Assembly (NCBI GenBank): GCA_900541415.1
Contig: UQJP01000007.1
Location: 62,001 to 126,000, forward strand
Direction of reading: 5' to 3'
DNA: 64,000 nt
From: an uncultured Odoribacter sp.
GTDB taxonomy: Bacteria; Bacteroidota; Bacteroidia; Bacteroidales; Marinifilaceae
Shown here: piece after piece, positions 18,471-26,161 of the stretch
How positions within the stretch are numbered: position 1 is the first letter of the stretch
How the letters are laid out: the number at the start of each line of letters is the position of its first letter
Translations under genes and position numbers: made by a program
Notes under the pieces: model-generated
Database searches by the model: none
What the model was told of the DNA's origin: nothing
The model's input: the letters and a program-made list of their open reading frames with translations, nothing else

Positions 18471-19373
18471 TTATTTCCTGAAAGGGAAAACAGCAGAAAT
18501 ATTTCCAACTTCCCCGGTATGTCCCAACTGCCACACCACACGGTTGCGTTCATCGACCTCCAAGAGCCTGGGTTGCATTTTATCCCTGCTATGACCGTTC
18601 CAATTCGCCACCAACCTGTGCCCGTTTGCATAAGGGCACACTTCCGCCACGAAAAGCAAAGAAATTCCCGGAAGACTATCGGAATGAACCGTATGGACAA
18701 CCGTTCCCCGCCGGGAATCGATTTCCACCCATTTATGAGCATCGCCGCAGCCGACCAGCCAAATTCCCCCACGCAACAACTTCACGGAAAACAAATTTCC
18801 TCCGGCTTTCACCCGTTTCAAAATTTTTCCTTCCCGGTTTATTTCCACCACATCCCCGCACCCAAAAAGCGGGATAATATATGTATTTCGTTTCGTTTTA
18901 AGTATCTGCCGGAATTGATTATGCACCCTGCTGATTCCGGTTTCGAACGTAAATTCGTCCGTCACGTCCCCTTTCGCGTCCAATTCGACAATACGGGCCG
19001 GATTCCCGCATATTCCCAGCAGGTAGTGTCCCCGGGAAAGTTCTGTTGCGGTGAACAGCTCCTCGCCCGCACCCACCTTATAATCCCAAACAACCTTTTG
19101 CTCCCAGGTCACCAATCGGGCACCTCCGGTATAGGCATACAAAATCTCATTTCCCCGGGTCAACTCCACATCGTTGCAATCGTCCCCACGGTTCAGGTAA
19201 TGCACCCATTCCAACTGCCGGGTTTGCTTATCCATCACAGCTATCCTATCCCATCCGCATCCGGCAATCAAAATTTTTTCCGCCTTATTTTTCCCGGCAG
19301 GCTTTCCCTGTGCCCGGGGCACACAAAATCCACTCCCTAAACAAAGGGCGACACAAAAAAACAACCACCTCAT
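18471..19373 (-). CDS. Secreted beta-propeller protein next to the di-haem protein
   Basis: 300 aa. A signal peptide (MRWLFFCVALCLGSGFCVPRAQG) precedes a PQQ/WD-like propeller: repeated units of the type ILIAGCGWDRIAVMDKQTRQLEWVH, ARLVTWEQKVVWDYKV, ARIVELDAKGDVTDEF, KWVEIDSRRGTVVH and RLLEVDERNRVVWQLG, one per blade. The start lies 2 bases after the stop of the giant gene, so the two are almost certainly one operon with coupled translation. The propeller may dock on or deliver substrate to the di-haem protein; that is inferred from position only. The other giant gene (4582-8598) has a propeller lipoprotein next to it too, though of a different family. Confidence 0.75.
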   Translation of the reverse strand: MRWLFFCVALCLGSGFCVPRAQGKPAGKNKAEKILIAGCGWDRIAVMDKQTRQLEWVHYLNRGDDCNDVELTRGNEILYAYTGGARLVTWEQKVVWDYKVGAGEELFTATELSRGHYLLGICGNPARIVELDAKGDVTDEFTFETGISRVHNQFRQILKTKRNTYIIPLFGCGDVVEINREGKILKRVKAGGNLFSVKLLRGGIWLVGCGDAHKWVEIDSRRGTVVHTVHSDSLPGISLLFVAEVCPYANGHRLVANWNGHSRDKMQPRLLEVDERNRVVWQLGHTGEVGNISAVFPFRK

Positions 19374-19375
19374 GC

Positions 19376-22300
19376 CTATTCCTCCATGATAACCCGGAAG
19401 CCCACGTTAAACACCTTCTGATAGTCCCGGTAAGGCTGCCGGAAAGAAGAAGTTGCGCGGAACGGACGGTCATACCACGACCCGCCCCGGGTAACCCGCA
19501 TTCCTTTCGCTTCCAAATCATTCCGCCCGTCATTGTCCCGGTAAGGATAAGGGGCATAAGCCGAACGCGTCCACTCCGCCACATTACCGTGCATATCGTA
19601 TAAATCCCAGGGATTGGGACGGTAACGCCCCACAGGCTCCGAAACAAAACCGCCGTCGTCATACAGGGTGTCCCGGGGAATCCAGTCGTCGTACTGATTC
19701 GGACGATCCAGTATTTTCGCACTCTCATAGAATTTAAACGCCGTACACGCTGCAAAATCCCTCAAACGAATATCGCCCAGATTGGCAAAATAAGAAAAAT
19801 CACTTCCCGCTTCCCCGAAATAGAAAGGGGTTGCACTACCTGCCCGGCAGGCCCATTCCCATTGCGCCTCCGTAGGCAAAGTAAACTTCTTTCCCGTTTT
19901 TTCAGATAGCCAGGCACAAAACGCCATGGCCTCCTGCCAGGAAATACGCACCACGGGCTGTTCCGGCTTGTTTAGGGAATAGCCCTTTCTTCCGAACTGG
20001 TAGCCGTGGCGATGTTCTTCCCGGCTATCGTGCTCCGGATCGAACAAAGCATAGAGCTCGTTCGTCACCTCGAAACGCGCCATCCAGAAAGGTTTCTCGA
20101 TCTCCGTACGGGTCACGGGCATTTCATCCGCAGCACGTCCGCTCCCCATTAAAAACTCTCCGGCAGGGATTTTCACCAATTGTATCGACAATTTATCACC
20201 GACGGGAATTTCCATCTGGTAGTTCCGGTTACCCCCCATTTGCCTGTTATGTGCCCCGTAGGCCTGATTCACTCCTCCCACAGGATTATAGAAAGGCCAG
20301 CCGGATAATTGTTTCTCACCCGCATCCACGCTCTGTGCGGCAGGAAGCTCCGCCACAATATCCGTTTTCAACTCAGGTAAATACTCATAATCGATTTCCG
20401 GAGCACCCAGCATTTCGGCATACGCCTTTTTCAATTCCACCCACTTCCGGGCTTTATCATATTCCGGAATATCGGAACGCCGCCCGTGAAAAGGAGCATT
20501 GAAATCAATCCAGCAGGCCAAACGTTCTATTTCCTCCGGAGAAAGCCTGACATTGTGATGCCCTTTGTTCAGCATCCGCATCAACTCCGTTTGGTCGGCA
20601 TGTACATCCATCGGCACAAGCATGTGAATGTCGCTTTCGATTCCCGGACGGCGCACATAGCGGTGCAGATTGGCATACGACAGCGTGAAATGTCCGCCAT
20701 AGCTCGTCCCCGCCCTTCCGGAAATACCGGATCGCCAATCTTTTATCCAACGGTCGCCCTTCAGGTAAGGAAGTTCCGGATGATTCTCATTGTGGCAGGC
20801 CACACAGGCCCGATCCAACACGGGCTGCACCTCATGCCGGAAACTAAAACCACGCTCTTTCCCCAACCACGGTTTTATAGGCTGCGGCTGTTTCCTGGAA
20901 GCGATCCGCACCTGCGGCTGAGGCACGCTCCTGCGGTCTTCGTGGCATCCCAGGCACGATAAAGTTTCGCCCGGCATAGCGGTGAACCAGCTACGCATCA
21001 ATTGCAGCGCCTTCCCCTCCTCGTCCAGCGGCTGTATGAATATCGGGACATTGGCAGGCACGGAAAACATCACCGAACCGTCTTCTTCCACATCCACCGT
21101 TCCCAGTATCCGCTTAATATCCCAGGGACCATCCATCCCGATTGTTCCCAGCAAGCCCCCCTGCGTGTAAGGACTGAAATGATAAGAACCTATCCTCAGT
21201 TTTTTTACCGCCCCTTTGGGAATACCTTTCAAGCCGTCGCCGAAATATACATCCTGTAAATAGATGGTAGCCTGCTTTTCTCCCTCGACAACACGATTAG
21301 GAATGACCGGAGGAAGTTTCCGGGCTTCAAGCACCTGCGGCTCCAATAGGGCACACCCCTCCTCTTCTGAAATCAGTGTCATATTATTGAACACATCCAC
21401 CAAATACAATCCCCACAAAGAAGCCGGAGTGAGTTTGGCCGAAACCAAAAAATAAGTGTCGTTCAACGGATAAGGATGCAGGAACTGCGGCCATATCCCG
21501 TCGGGCAACCGATCCCTCACCACAGGTAATACTTTTTCTCCCCGCCGGGGTATTTCCGCCACAACTCCGTCCGCCTCTTTATTACCGACAACCGGATCGA
21601 ACACCATCAAACGCCCGCTACGCGACACGCTGTGATGTCCTCCCACAACTCCGACAAACGCACTTCCCTTGCCGGGAATCGGACGGGCACCGAAAAGAGC
21701 CGTAGGAAAATAAGAATTCGAACCATAGAGAGCCTGTTGCGTCGTGCCGTCAGGATTCATGGTAAATATAATACGCGAGTTCGAATGGGGAATATCCGCA
21801 TACTCCCAGCGCTGATACATCACCTGTCCGTTATTGGTGATCACGGGTTCCCAATTGCTGTCCTGGTCATAGGTCAACTGGCGGGTTTTCCCCGTTTCCG
21901 GATCGAAAAGAAACAAGCCGCACATCTTATTGCCGCCATTCGTACAAGGCAAACCTAAAAATGTAGCTGTCGCACAAAATATGATTTTACCGTCCGGTGT
22001 ATAGCACCCGTCAAAACTGTCAAAATCCTTGTAGCTTTCAGGGGTTACCTGCCGGGTTTCTCCGGTTTTCAAATTCAATTCGAACAAATGCCAGCGATCG
22101 TTCGTCCCGATAGAAGAATATAACACCTTCTCCCCGTCAAAATGTACCTCCGGGTCGGAAACAATCGTCCCCTCTTCCGGCTTATAAAGCACCCGGGTAC
22201 TCCATTTTCCCGATTTACATGCCAATTCAATGAACTCATTGTCCCATCCTTTACGCGGATTCCCGATCTCCGAATTATTTTGGAAATTCGAAGGAGCAAC

Positions 22301-23446
22301 CCCCAGAGAACCGCTCATGTTCCGGCGGGCACGATCCCCGAAATGCCTCCGGGTAGCCATGATCCTCTTATCACGCAACAAAGGATTTGCCAAAAGCATG
22401 TCCTGAGCCGTTTCAAACACCTTGTTCAAGCGTTCTCCGGCTTCCCGGTTTCCACTATATAATTCCCGGCGGGCAGCTTGTATCTCCTGCCCGAAGCCGA
22501 GCATAAACTTTTCATACCGGGCCGCCTCGAAACCGGGTATTTTTTTCATATCGGCATAAGCCAATTTCACGGCTTCCACATCGAAAAAACATAATTTTTC
22601 CTGTATTTCCAACACCCGGGCTACCTCCTGGAATAAATTCAAATAAGCCTTCATCCGAATTTCAGACGAACGTTCCCTACCGATTTTTTCCAGTTTTTCC
22701 AGGAAAAAAGCAGGTTCATCCAACTGCCTGATGAGTTTTTCCGCAATTTCCTGTTCGATGCGGGCATCAGACGTCCCCAGCCACTCATCGGCAGCAACGC
22801 CTGCCAGCTCCAAAACAGCATGGGTCTCCACAGGATATTCTTGTTTCAGGCCATCGAGCAAAGTACGGCTGGAAAAACGGTTGACCTGGAAAACCACACT
22901 CCCGGCGGTAGCGACATCGTCGATACCGATCACCGCTTCCAGCTTTTTAAATTGCTTGTCCAAGGCAAAATGCAACTCTCCGGGAGCATGTACGGCAATC
23001 CCCCTATCGTAGACTTTTCCCCTTAATTTTATTTTTCCGCCTACCACACTACGGTTTCTGCTCACACGCCCATACCCGGCCTTTTCATATTCGGTTTTCA
23101 ATTCATCCAGCCAAACCGTTTTACCCTGTATATCCGTCAAACGGGCATCCGCCCATTCCGACTGGTCATAGGAATTACCGTCCCCAGCATCCAATGTATA
23201 CAGAATAAGATCGTCCCAACCCGTTACGTCGATAGATATTTTTACCACCGGCATATCAGGTTTCAGGACTTGCGACCGGAACGCCACACCCCCCTGCCTG
23301 TTCATCTTTTGGGCACTACGTTTTGCGGCGGCCACCGCTTCCGCCCATCCCAAAGATTTCTCGCTTTTTGCCAAACAAGAAACACTTTGCCCCGTTATCA
23401 GGAAGAAGCATAACATGCTCCCCAGGATTTTAGTAAACAGATTCAT
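19376..23446 (-). CDS. Giant secreted multidomain protein, paralogue of 4582-8598 (NPCBM, propeller, two haem c sites, FGE-like)
   Basis: 1356 aa with signal peptide (MNLFTKILGSMLCFFLITGQ). Domain order copies that of the gene at 4582-8598: NPCBM-like (DDLILYTLDAGDGNSYDQSEW, HAPGELHFAL), helical linker, PD40/TolB-like propeller (LTYDQDSNWEPVITNNGQVMYQRWEYADIPHSNSRI), haem c motifs CLGCH (C831) and CVACH (C881), and an FGE-like C-terminus (about 1085-1356). The end reads RGGSWYDRPFRATSSF: both FGE cysteine positions are again replaced (D and A), as in the paralogue. It sits between an IclR regulator (41 bases upstream) and a propeller protein (2 bases downstream), pointing to a substrate-induced operon. 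Substrate unknown. Confidence 0.8.
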   Translation of the reverse strand: MNLFTKILGSMLCFFLITGQSVSCLAKSEKSLGWAEAVAAAKRSAQKMNRQGGVAFRSQVLKPDMPVVKISIDVTGWDDLILYTLDAGDGNSYDQSEWADARLTDIQGKTVWLDELKTEYEKAGYGRVSRNRSVVGGKIKLRGKVYDRGIAVHAPGELHFALDKQFKKLEAVIGIDDVATAGSVVFQVNRFSSRTLLDGLKQEYPVETHAVLELAGVAADEWLGTSDARIEQEIAEKLIRQLDEPAFFLEKLEKIGRERSSEIRMKAYLNLFQEVARVLEIQEKLCFFDVEAVKLAYADMKKIPGFEAARYEKFMLGFGQEIQAARRELYSGNREAGERLNKVFETAQDMLLANPLLRDKRIMATRRHFGDRARRNMSGSLGVAPSNFQNNSEIGNPRKGWDNEFIELACKSGKWSTRVLYKPEEGTIVSDPEVHFDGEKVLYSSIGTNDRWHLFELNLKTGETRQVTPESYKDFDSFDGCYTPDGKIIFCATATFLGLPCTNGGNKMCGLFLFDPETGKTRQLTYDQDSNWEPVITNNGQVMYQRWEYADIPHSNSRIIFTMNPDGTTQQALYGSNSYFPTALFGARPIPGKGSAFVGVVGGHHSVSRSGRLMVFDPVVGNKEADGVVAEIPRRGEKVLPVVRDRLPDGIWPQFLHPYPLNDTYFLVSAKLTPASLWGLYLVDVFNNMTLISEEEGCALLEPQVLEARKLPPVIPNRVVEGEKQATIYLQDVYFGDGLKGIPKGAVKKLRIGSYHFSPYTQGGLLGTIGMDGPWDIKRILGTVDVEEDGSVMFSVPANVPIFIQPLDEEGKALQLMRSWFTAMPGETLSCLGCHEDRRSVPQPQVRIASRKQPQPIKPWLGKERGFSFRHEVQPVLDRACVACHNENHPELPYLKGDRWIKDWRSGISGRAGTSYGGHFTLSYANLHRYVRRPGIESDIHMLVPMDVHADQTELMRMLNKGHHNVRLSPEEIERLACWIDFNAPFHGRRSDIPEYDKARKWVELKKAYAEMLGAPEIDYEYLPELKTDIVAELPAAQSVDAGEKQLSGWPFYNPVGGVNQAYGAHNRQMGGNRNYQMEIPVGDKLSIQLVKIPAGEFLMGSGRAADEMPVTRTEIEKPFWMARFEVTNELYALFDPEHDSREEHRHGYQFGRKGYSLNKPEQPVVRISWQEAMAFCAWLSEKTGKKFTLPTEAQWEWACRAGSATPFYFGEAGSDFSYFANLGDIRLRDFAACTAFKFYESAKILDRPNQYDDWIPRDTLYDDGGFVSEPVGRYRPNPWDLYDMHGNVAEWTRSAYAPYPYRDNDGRNDLEAKGMRVTRGGSWYDRPFRATSSFRQPYRDYQKVFNVGFRVIMEE

Positions 23447-23487
23447 GATCGTTTATTTTATAGTTTATCATTTTTTCAGGTCTGTAT

Positions 23488-24264
23488 TCACTCCCGGATA
23501 TATCCCATAATATCGGATATTTTACGGGTCGTGGCAAGCAGCTTCGGAACAACCTGCCCAATCACGTCAGCATCGAAACGCCCGGTAGGCCCGGAAACCC
23601 AGATCGCCCCGCAAGGATTGGAAGTATAATTGAAAATCGGAGCGCCCACACAGGCAACACCTTTCAATTGTTCCTCCGCATCTATCGCATACCCCGATTG
23701 CCGCACTTTTCCCAGCTCCTGCAAAAAAAGCGAAGGGTCGGTAATCGTACGGTCGGTAAACCGCACAAAATCGATGTGCCCCATGTAATAATCCCGCATC
23801 CCCTCCGGCAGGAAAGCAAGAATCGCTTTTCCGGGAGCAGAACAATGCAACTCAAACTCTTTACCGGGCGACAATAAGAATTTAAAATCATAAAGCCCCT
23901 CTGCCTGTTCGATAAAAATACCTTTCTTATCGCCCAATACACCGAAAAACACAGTTTCCTTCACCTGATTCCGCAACTCCCGGAGATTCGGCAACACAGC
24001 GTCGAGTAACCCATGTTCCCCCACCGTACGAAACCCCATCGTCAGTATTTTACGGGTTAAACGGTAACGCTTATTTTCATCATCATAGCTTAAATATCCC
24101 AATCTCACTAAAGTATTCAGGATACGGTATGCAGATGTCTGAGATATTTCGGTCGCTATTCTGATTTCCTGCAAGGTCAATCCCTCATTTTTTCCGGTCA
24201 ATAGTTCTATTATAGCTATACCCTTTTCAAGATTAGGTACTTTATATCCGTCGTTTGTCTCCAT
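23488..24264 (-). CDS. IclR family transcriptional regulator
   Basis: 258 aa. The N-terminal winged helix (about 10-75: LEKGIAIIELLTGKNEGLTLQEIRIATEISQTSAYRILNTL) is followed by the IclR effector-binding domain (about 90-255), with SAPGKAILAFLP and the C-terminal GAPIFNYTSNPCGAIWVSGPTGRF. IclR proteins bind small organic acids or sugar-acid breakdown products and usually repress neighbouring catabolic genes. It is the first gene of the apparent operon with the giant di-haem protein and the propeller protein, and likely regulates them or itself. A candidate operator palindrome is at 24421-24437. Confidence 0.9.
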   Translation of the reverse strand: METNDGYKVPNLEKGIAIIELLTGKNEGLTLQEIRIATEISQTSAYRILNTLVRLGYLSYDDENKRYRLTRKILTMGFRTVGEHGLLDAVLPNLRELRNQVKETVFFGVLGDKKGIFIEQAEGLYDFKFLLSPGKEFELHCSAPGKAILAFLPEGMRDYYMGHIDFVRFTDRTITDPSLFLQELGKVRQSGYAIDAEEQLKGVACVGAPIFNYTSNPCGAIWVSGPTGRFDADVIGQVVPKLLATTRKISDIMGYIRE

Positions 24265-24311
24265 AAGTCAAATTATTTTCTCATTTGGAATATCTTTCCA
24301 TATATGAAAAA

Positions 24312-24319
24312 CAAAAATA
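24312..24319 (-). promoter_or_regulatory. Possible -7 element for the IclR operon
   Basis: TATTTTTG on the minus strand fits TAnnTTTG, 48 bases upstream of the IclR start. The -33 box at the right spacing is poor (ATTG), so this is tentative. Confidence 0.4.
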
Positions 24320-24420
24320 ATCGTTATTTTGAAACAAACAATAAAATCGGGCATAAAAATCGTCCGGTTATGCTTCGGAACGGAATCAAGAAAGTTAAAA
24401 TATGTAAAACAATGATTTAG

Positions 24421-24437
24421 GTACGCAATTTGCATAC
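24421..24437. promoter_or_regulatory. Near-perfect 17-base palindrome, candidate operator
   Basis: GTACGCAATTTGCATAC has seven of eight symmetric pairs around a central T. It lies in the divergent region between the IclR gene and the metallophosphoesterase gene, 29 bases before the latter's ATG. Size and symmetry fit an IclR-type operator; binding is inferred. Confidence 0.45.
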
Positions 24438-24465
24438 TACTTTTTATATGTGCAAAAACAAAGCT

Positions 24466-25260
24466 ATGAGAATATTTATTTGTATGGTCTGTATACTGTC
24501 CGTGTACAGTTGCGACCTGATTGATTATCACCCATACGATGGCCGGATTAAAGGCGAAAAGGATTTAAATGCCAAAGCTATCGCACAAATCACAGAACGG
24601 TGCCGGGACAAAGACACGCTGCGTTTTGTGATGATGGGCGACTCTCAGCGGTGGTATGACGAAACGGAAGATTTTGTCAAGGATGTAAATAACCGGGACA
24701 GTATCGATTTCGTGATACACGGAGGCGACCTGTCGGACTTCGGCTTAAAAAAGGAATTTGAATGGCAACGTTCCATTTTGGGAAAATTAAATGTTCCCTA
24801 TGTGGCACTAATCGGTAACCACGACATCATCGGGAACGGGGAGCAGGTATTTAAAAAAATGTACGGCGATCCGAATTTTGCTTTTATCGCCGGCAATACC
24901 AAATTTATTTGCCTGAATACCAATGCCATTGAATACGATTATTCGAATCCGGTTCCCGATTTCAATTTTCTGGCGGAACAACTGAAAGATTCGGCCTCTC
25001 ATAGCCGGACGGTAGCCGTGATGCACGCGCCTCCCGGCTCCGAACAGTTCAACAACAACGTAAAGGAGGTTTTCCAATATTACCTGAAAAGGTTTCCTAA
25101 CCTGCTTTTTGCCTTGCATGCACACGACCATAGTTTTAAAATCAACGATTATTTTAACGATGGAGTTCTATACTATGGCAGCACTTGCATGAAAAAAAGA
25201 GGATATTATATATTCACGCTGACACCAAACGGTTATACTTATGAAGAAATTTATTTTTAA
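24466..25260 (+). CDS. Metallophosphoesterase lipoprotein
   Basis: 264 aa from the ATG at 24466, which opens a lipoprotein leader (MRIFICMVCILSVYSC); the longer frame from 24430 starts with TTG and adds nothing hydrophobic. Metal-binding motifs of the calcineurin-like fold appear in order: MMGDSQRW, HGGDLSDFG, IGNHDIIG, VMHAPPG and LHAHDH (the last in place of the usual GHxH). The first motif has GDSQ rather than DxH. These enzymes hydrolyse phosphomonoesters or diesters with two metal ions; substrate is unknown. It overlaps the next gene by 20 bases and is divergent from the IclR gene. Confidence 0.85.
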   Translation: MRIFICMVCILSVYSCDLIDYHPYDGRIKGEKDLNAKAIAQITERCRDKDTLRFVMMGDSQRWYDETEDFVKDVNNRDSIDFVIHGGDLSDFGLKKEFEWQRSILGKLNVPYVALIGNHDIIGNGEQVFKKMYGDPNFAFIAGNTKFICLNTNAIEYDYSNPVPDFNFLAEQLKDSASHSRTVAVMHAPPGSEQFNNNVKEVFQYYLKRFPNLLFALHAHDHSFKINDYFNDGVLYYGSTCMKKRGYYIFTLTPNGYTYEEIYF

Positions 25261-25870
25261 AACGATTTGGGTATCGGCCTGTGTCTTTATGACCTGTACA
25301 CTTTCTGCCAAGGGACTATATGAAAGAAGAGTTGAACATTATAAATCACACTGGGAAAAAATAATTCCCCGTTACAGCAAGCTGCAATATGCCGGATCGA
25401 TGGGAATGCTCTCATTGGGAACAGGCTGGAATTACGGACGCGATCACTGGGAAACAGATATTTGGCTGGGACTGGTGCCCCGCTACTCCGACCGACATGC
25501 GATGGCGACTTTTACCGTAAAACAACACTATATCCCCTGGAACATTCCTTTGGGGGAAAATTATGCGATTTCACCTTTGCGGTGCGGCTTATATATCAAC
25601 ACCCTGCTCGACCGGGACTTTTGGGTGAGAAACCCGGACAAATACCCGAAAGGATATTACACGTTTTCCACCCGTGTCCGCGCCCATGTATTTGTGGGGC
25701 AAAGCGTCACCCGGAATTTGAATAAGGAAAACAGGCTTTGGAAATCGATTTCCGTTTACTACGAGCTCAGCACCTGCGATTTGTACCTGATCAGCCGTAT
25801 AACAAACCGCTATTTGCGGGCCAAAGATTATTTAAGCCTGGGATTCGGGATTAAACTTCAAATTTTATAA
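25241..25870 (+). CDS. Envelope protein of unknown family, translationally coupled to the phosphoesterase
   Basis: 209 aa. Signal peptide MKKFIFKTIWVSACVFMTCTLSAKG; the mature part is rich in aromatic residues and alternating polar/hydrophobic stretches (NYGRDHWETDIWLGLVPRY, HAMATFTVKQHYIPWNIPL, YLSLGFGIKLQIL ending in a hydrophobic residue), resembling a small outer-membrane beta barrel. No named family recognised. Its ATG lies inside the end of the metallophosphoesterase gene (20-base overlap, different frame), so the pair is likely made together and may work together at the envelope. Confidence 0.7.
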   Translation: MKKFIFKTIWVSACVFMTCTLSAKGLYERRVEHYKSHWEKIIPRYSKLQYAGSMGMLSLGTGWNYGRDHWETDIWLGLVPRYSDRHAMATFTVKQHYIPWNIPLGENYAISPLRCGLYINTLLDRDFWVRNPDKYPKGYYTFSTRVRAHVFVGQSVTRNLNKENRLWKSISVYYELSTCDLYLISRITNRYLRAKDYLSLGFGIKLQIL

Positions 25871-26161
25871 GCCTTCCTCCCTGTCCTCTATCTTGCTCCT
25901 TCCTGCGAAAAGTATTTCCCCGGTAAGGAGCAAAGTTCCCGTCGGCAGCAATCGAGGACAATTGAGTATTTTATAATCCCCTCCCTCCCATTCGGTTTTC
26001 CAGAAATCCCGGAAGGATTCGTTCAGCCGGACTTTTCAGTTCCATGCTTCTTTCCGGCGTTCGTTTTACGGACGAGCCTATAAAGAAAACGGGGGAATCC
26101 GTAAAGATTCCCCCGTTGGGTTTTATTTTTTCTCCGGGTGTAGCCCCGAAGACAATGAGCA
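25871..26161. other. 291-base convergent gap with nested inverted repeat
   Basis: Holds an inverted repeat nested in another: GTCCTC (25883-25888) with GAGGAC (25954-25959), enclosing GCTCCTT (25895-25901) with AAGGAGC (25925-25931). This could be a 3' end structure of the upstream pair. The rpoC terminator is also in this gap. No credible gene seen. Confidence 0.4.
26088..26117. terminator. Terminator after rpoC
   Basis: A 12-bp perfect stem (AACGGGGGAATC at 26088-26099 with 26106-26117) and 6-base loop. On the minus strand it is followed by TTTTCTTT, ending the rpoBC transcript 45 bases after the stop; on the plus strand it is followed by a T-rich run too. Confidence 0.88.

Noticed and set aside
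4582..23446. The two giant genes as active sulfatase-maturing (FGE) enzymes
   Set aside because: Both lack the catalytic cysteine pair and the window's sulfatase is serine type.
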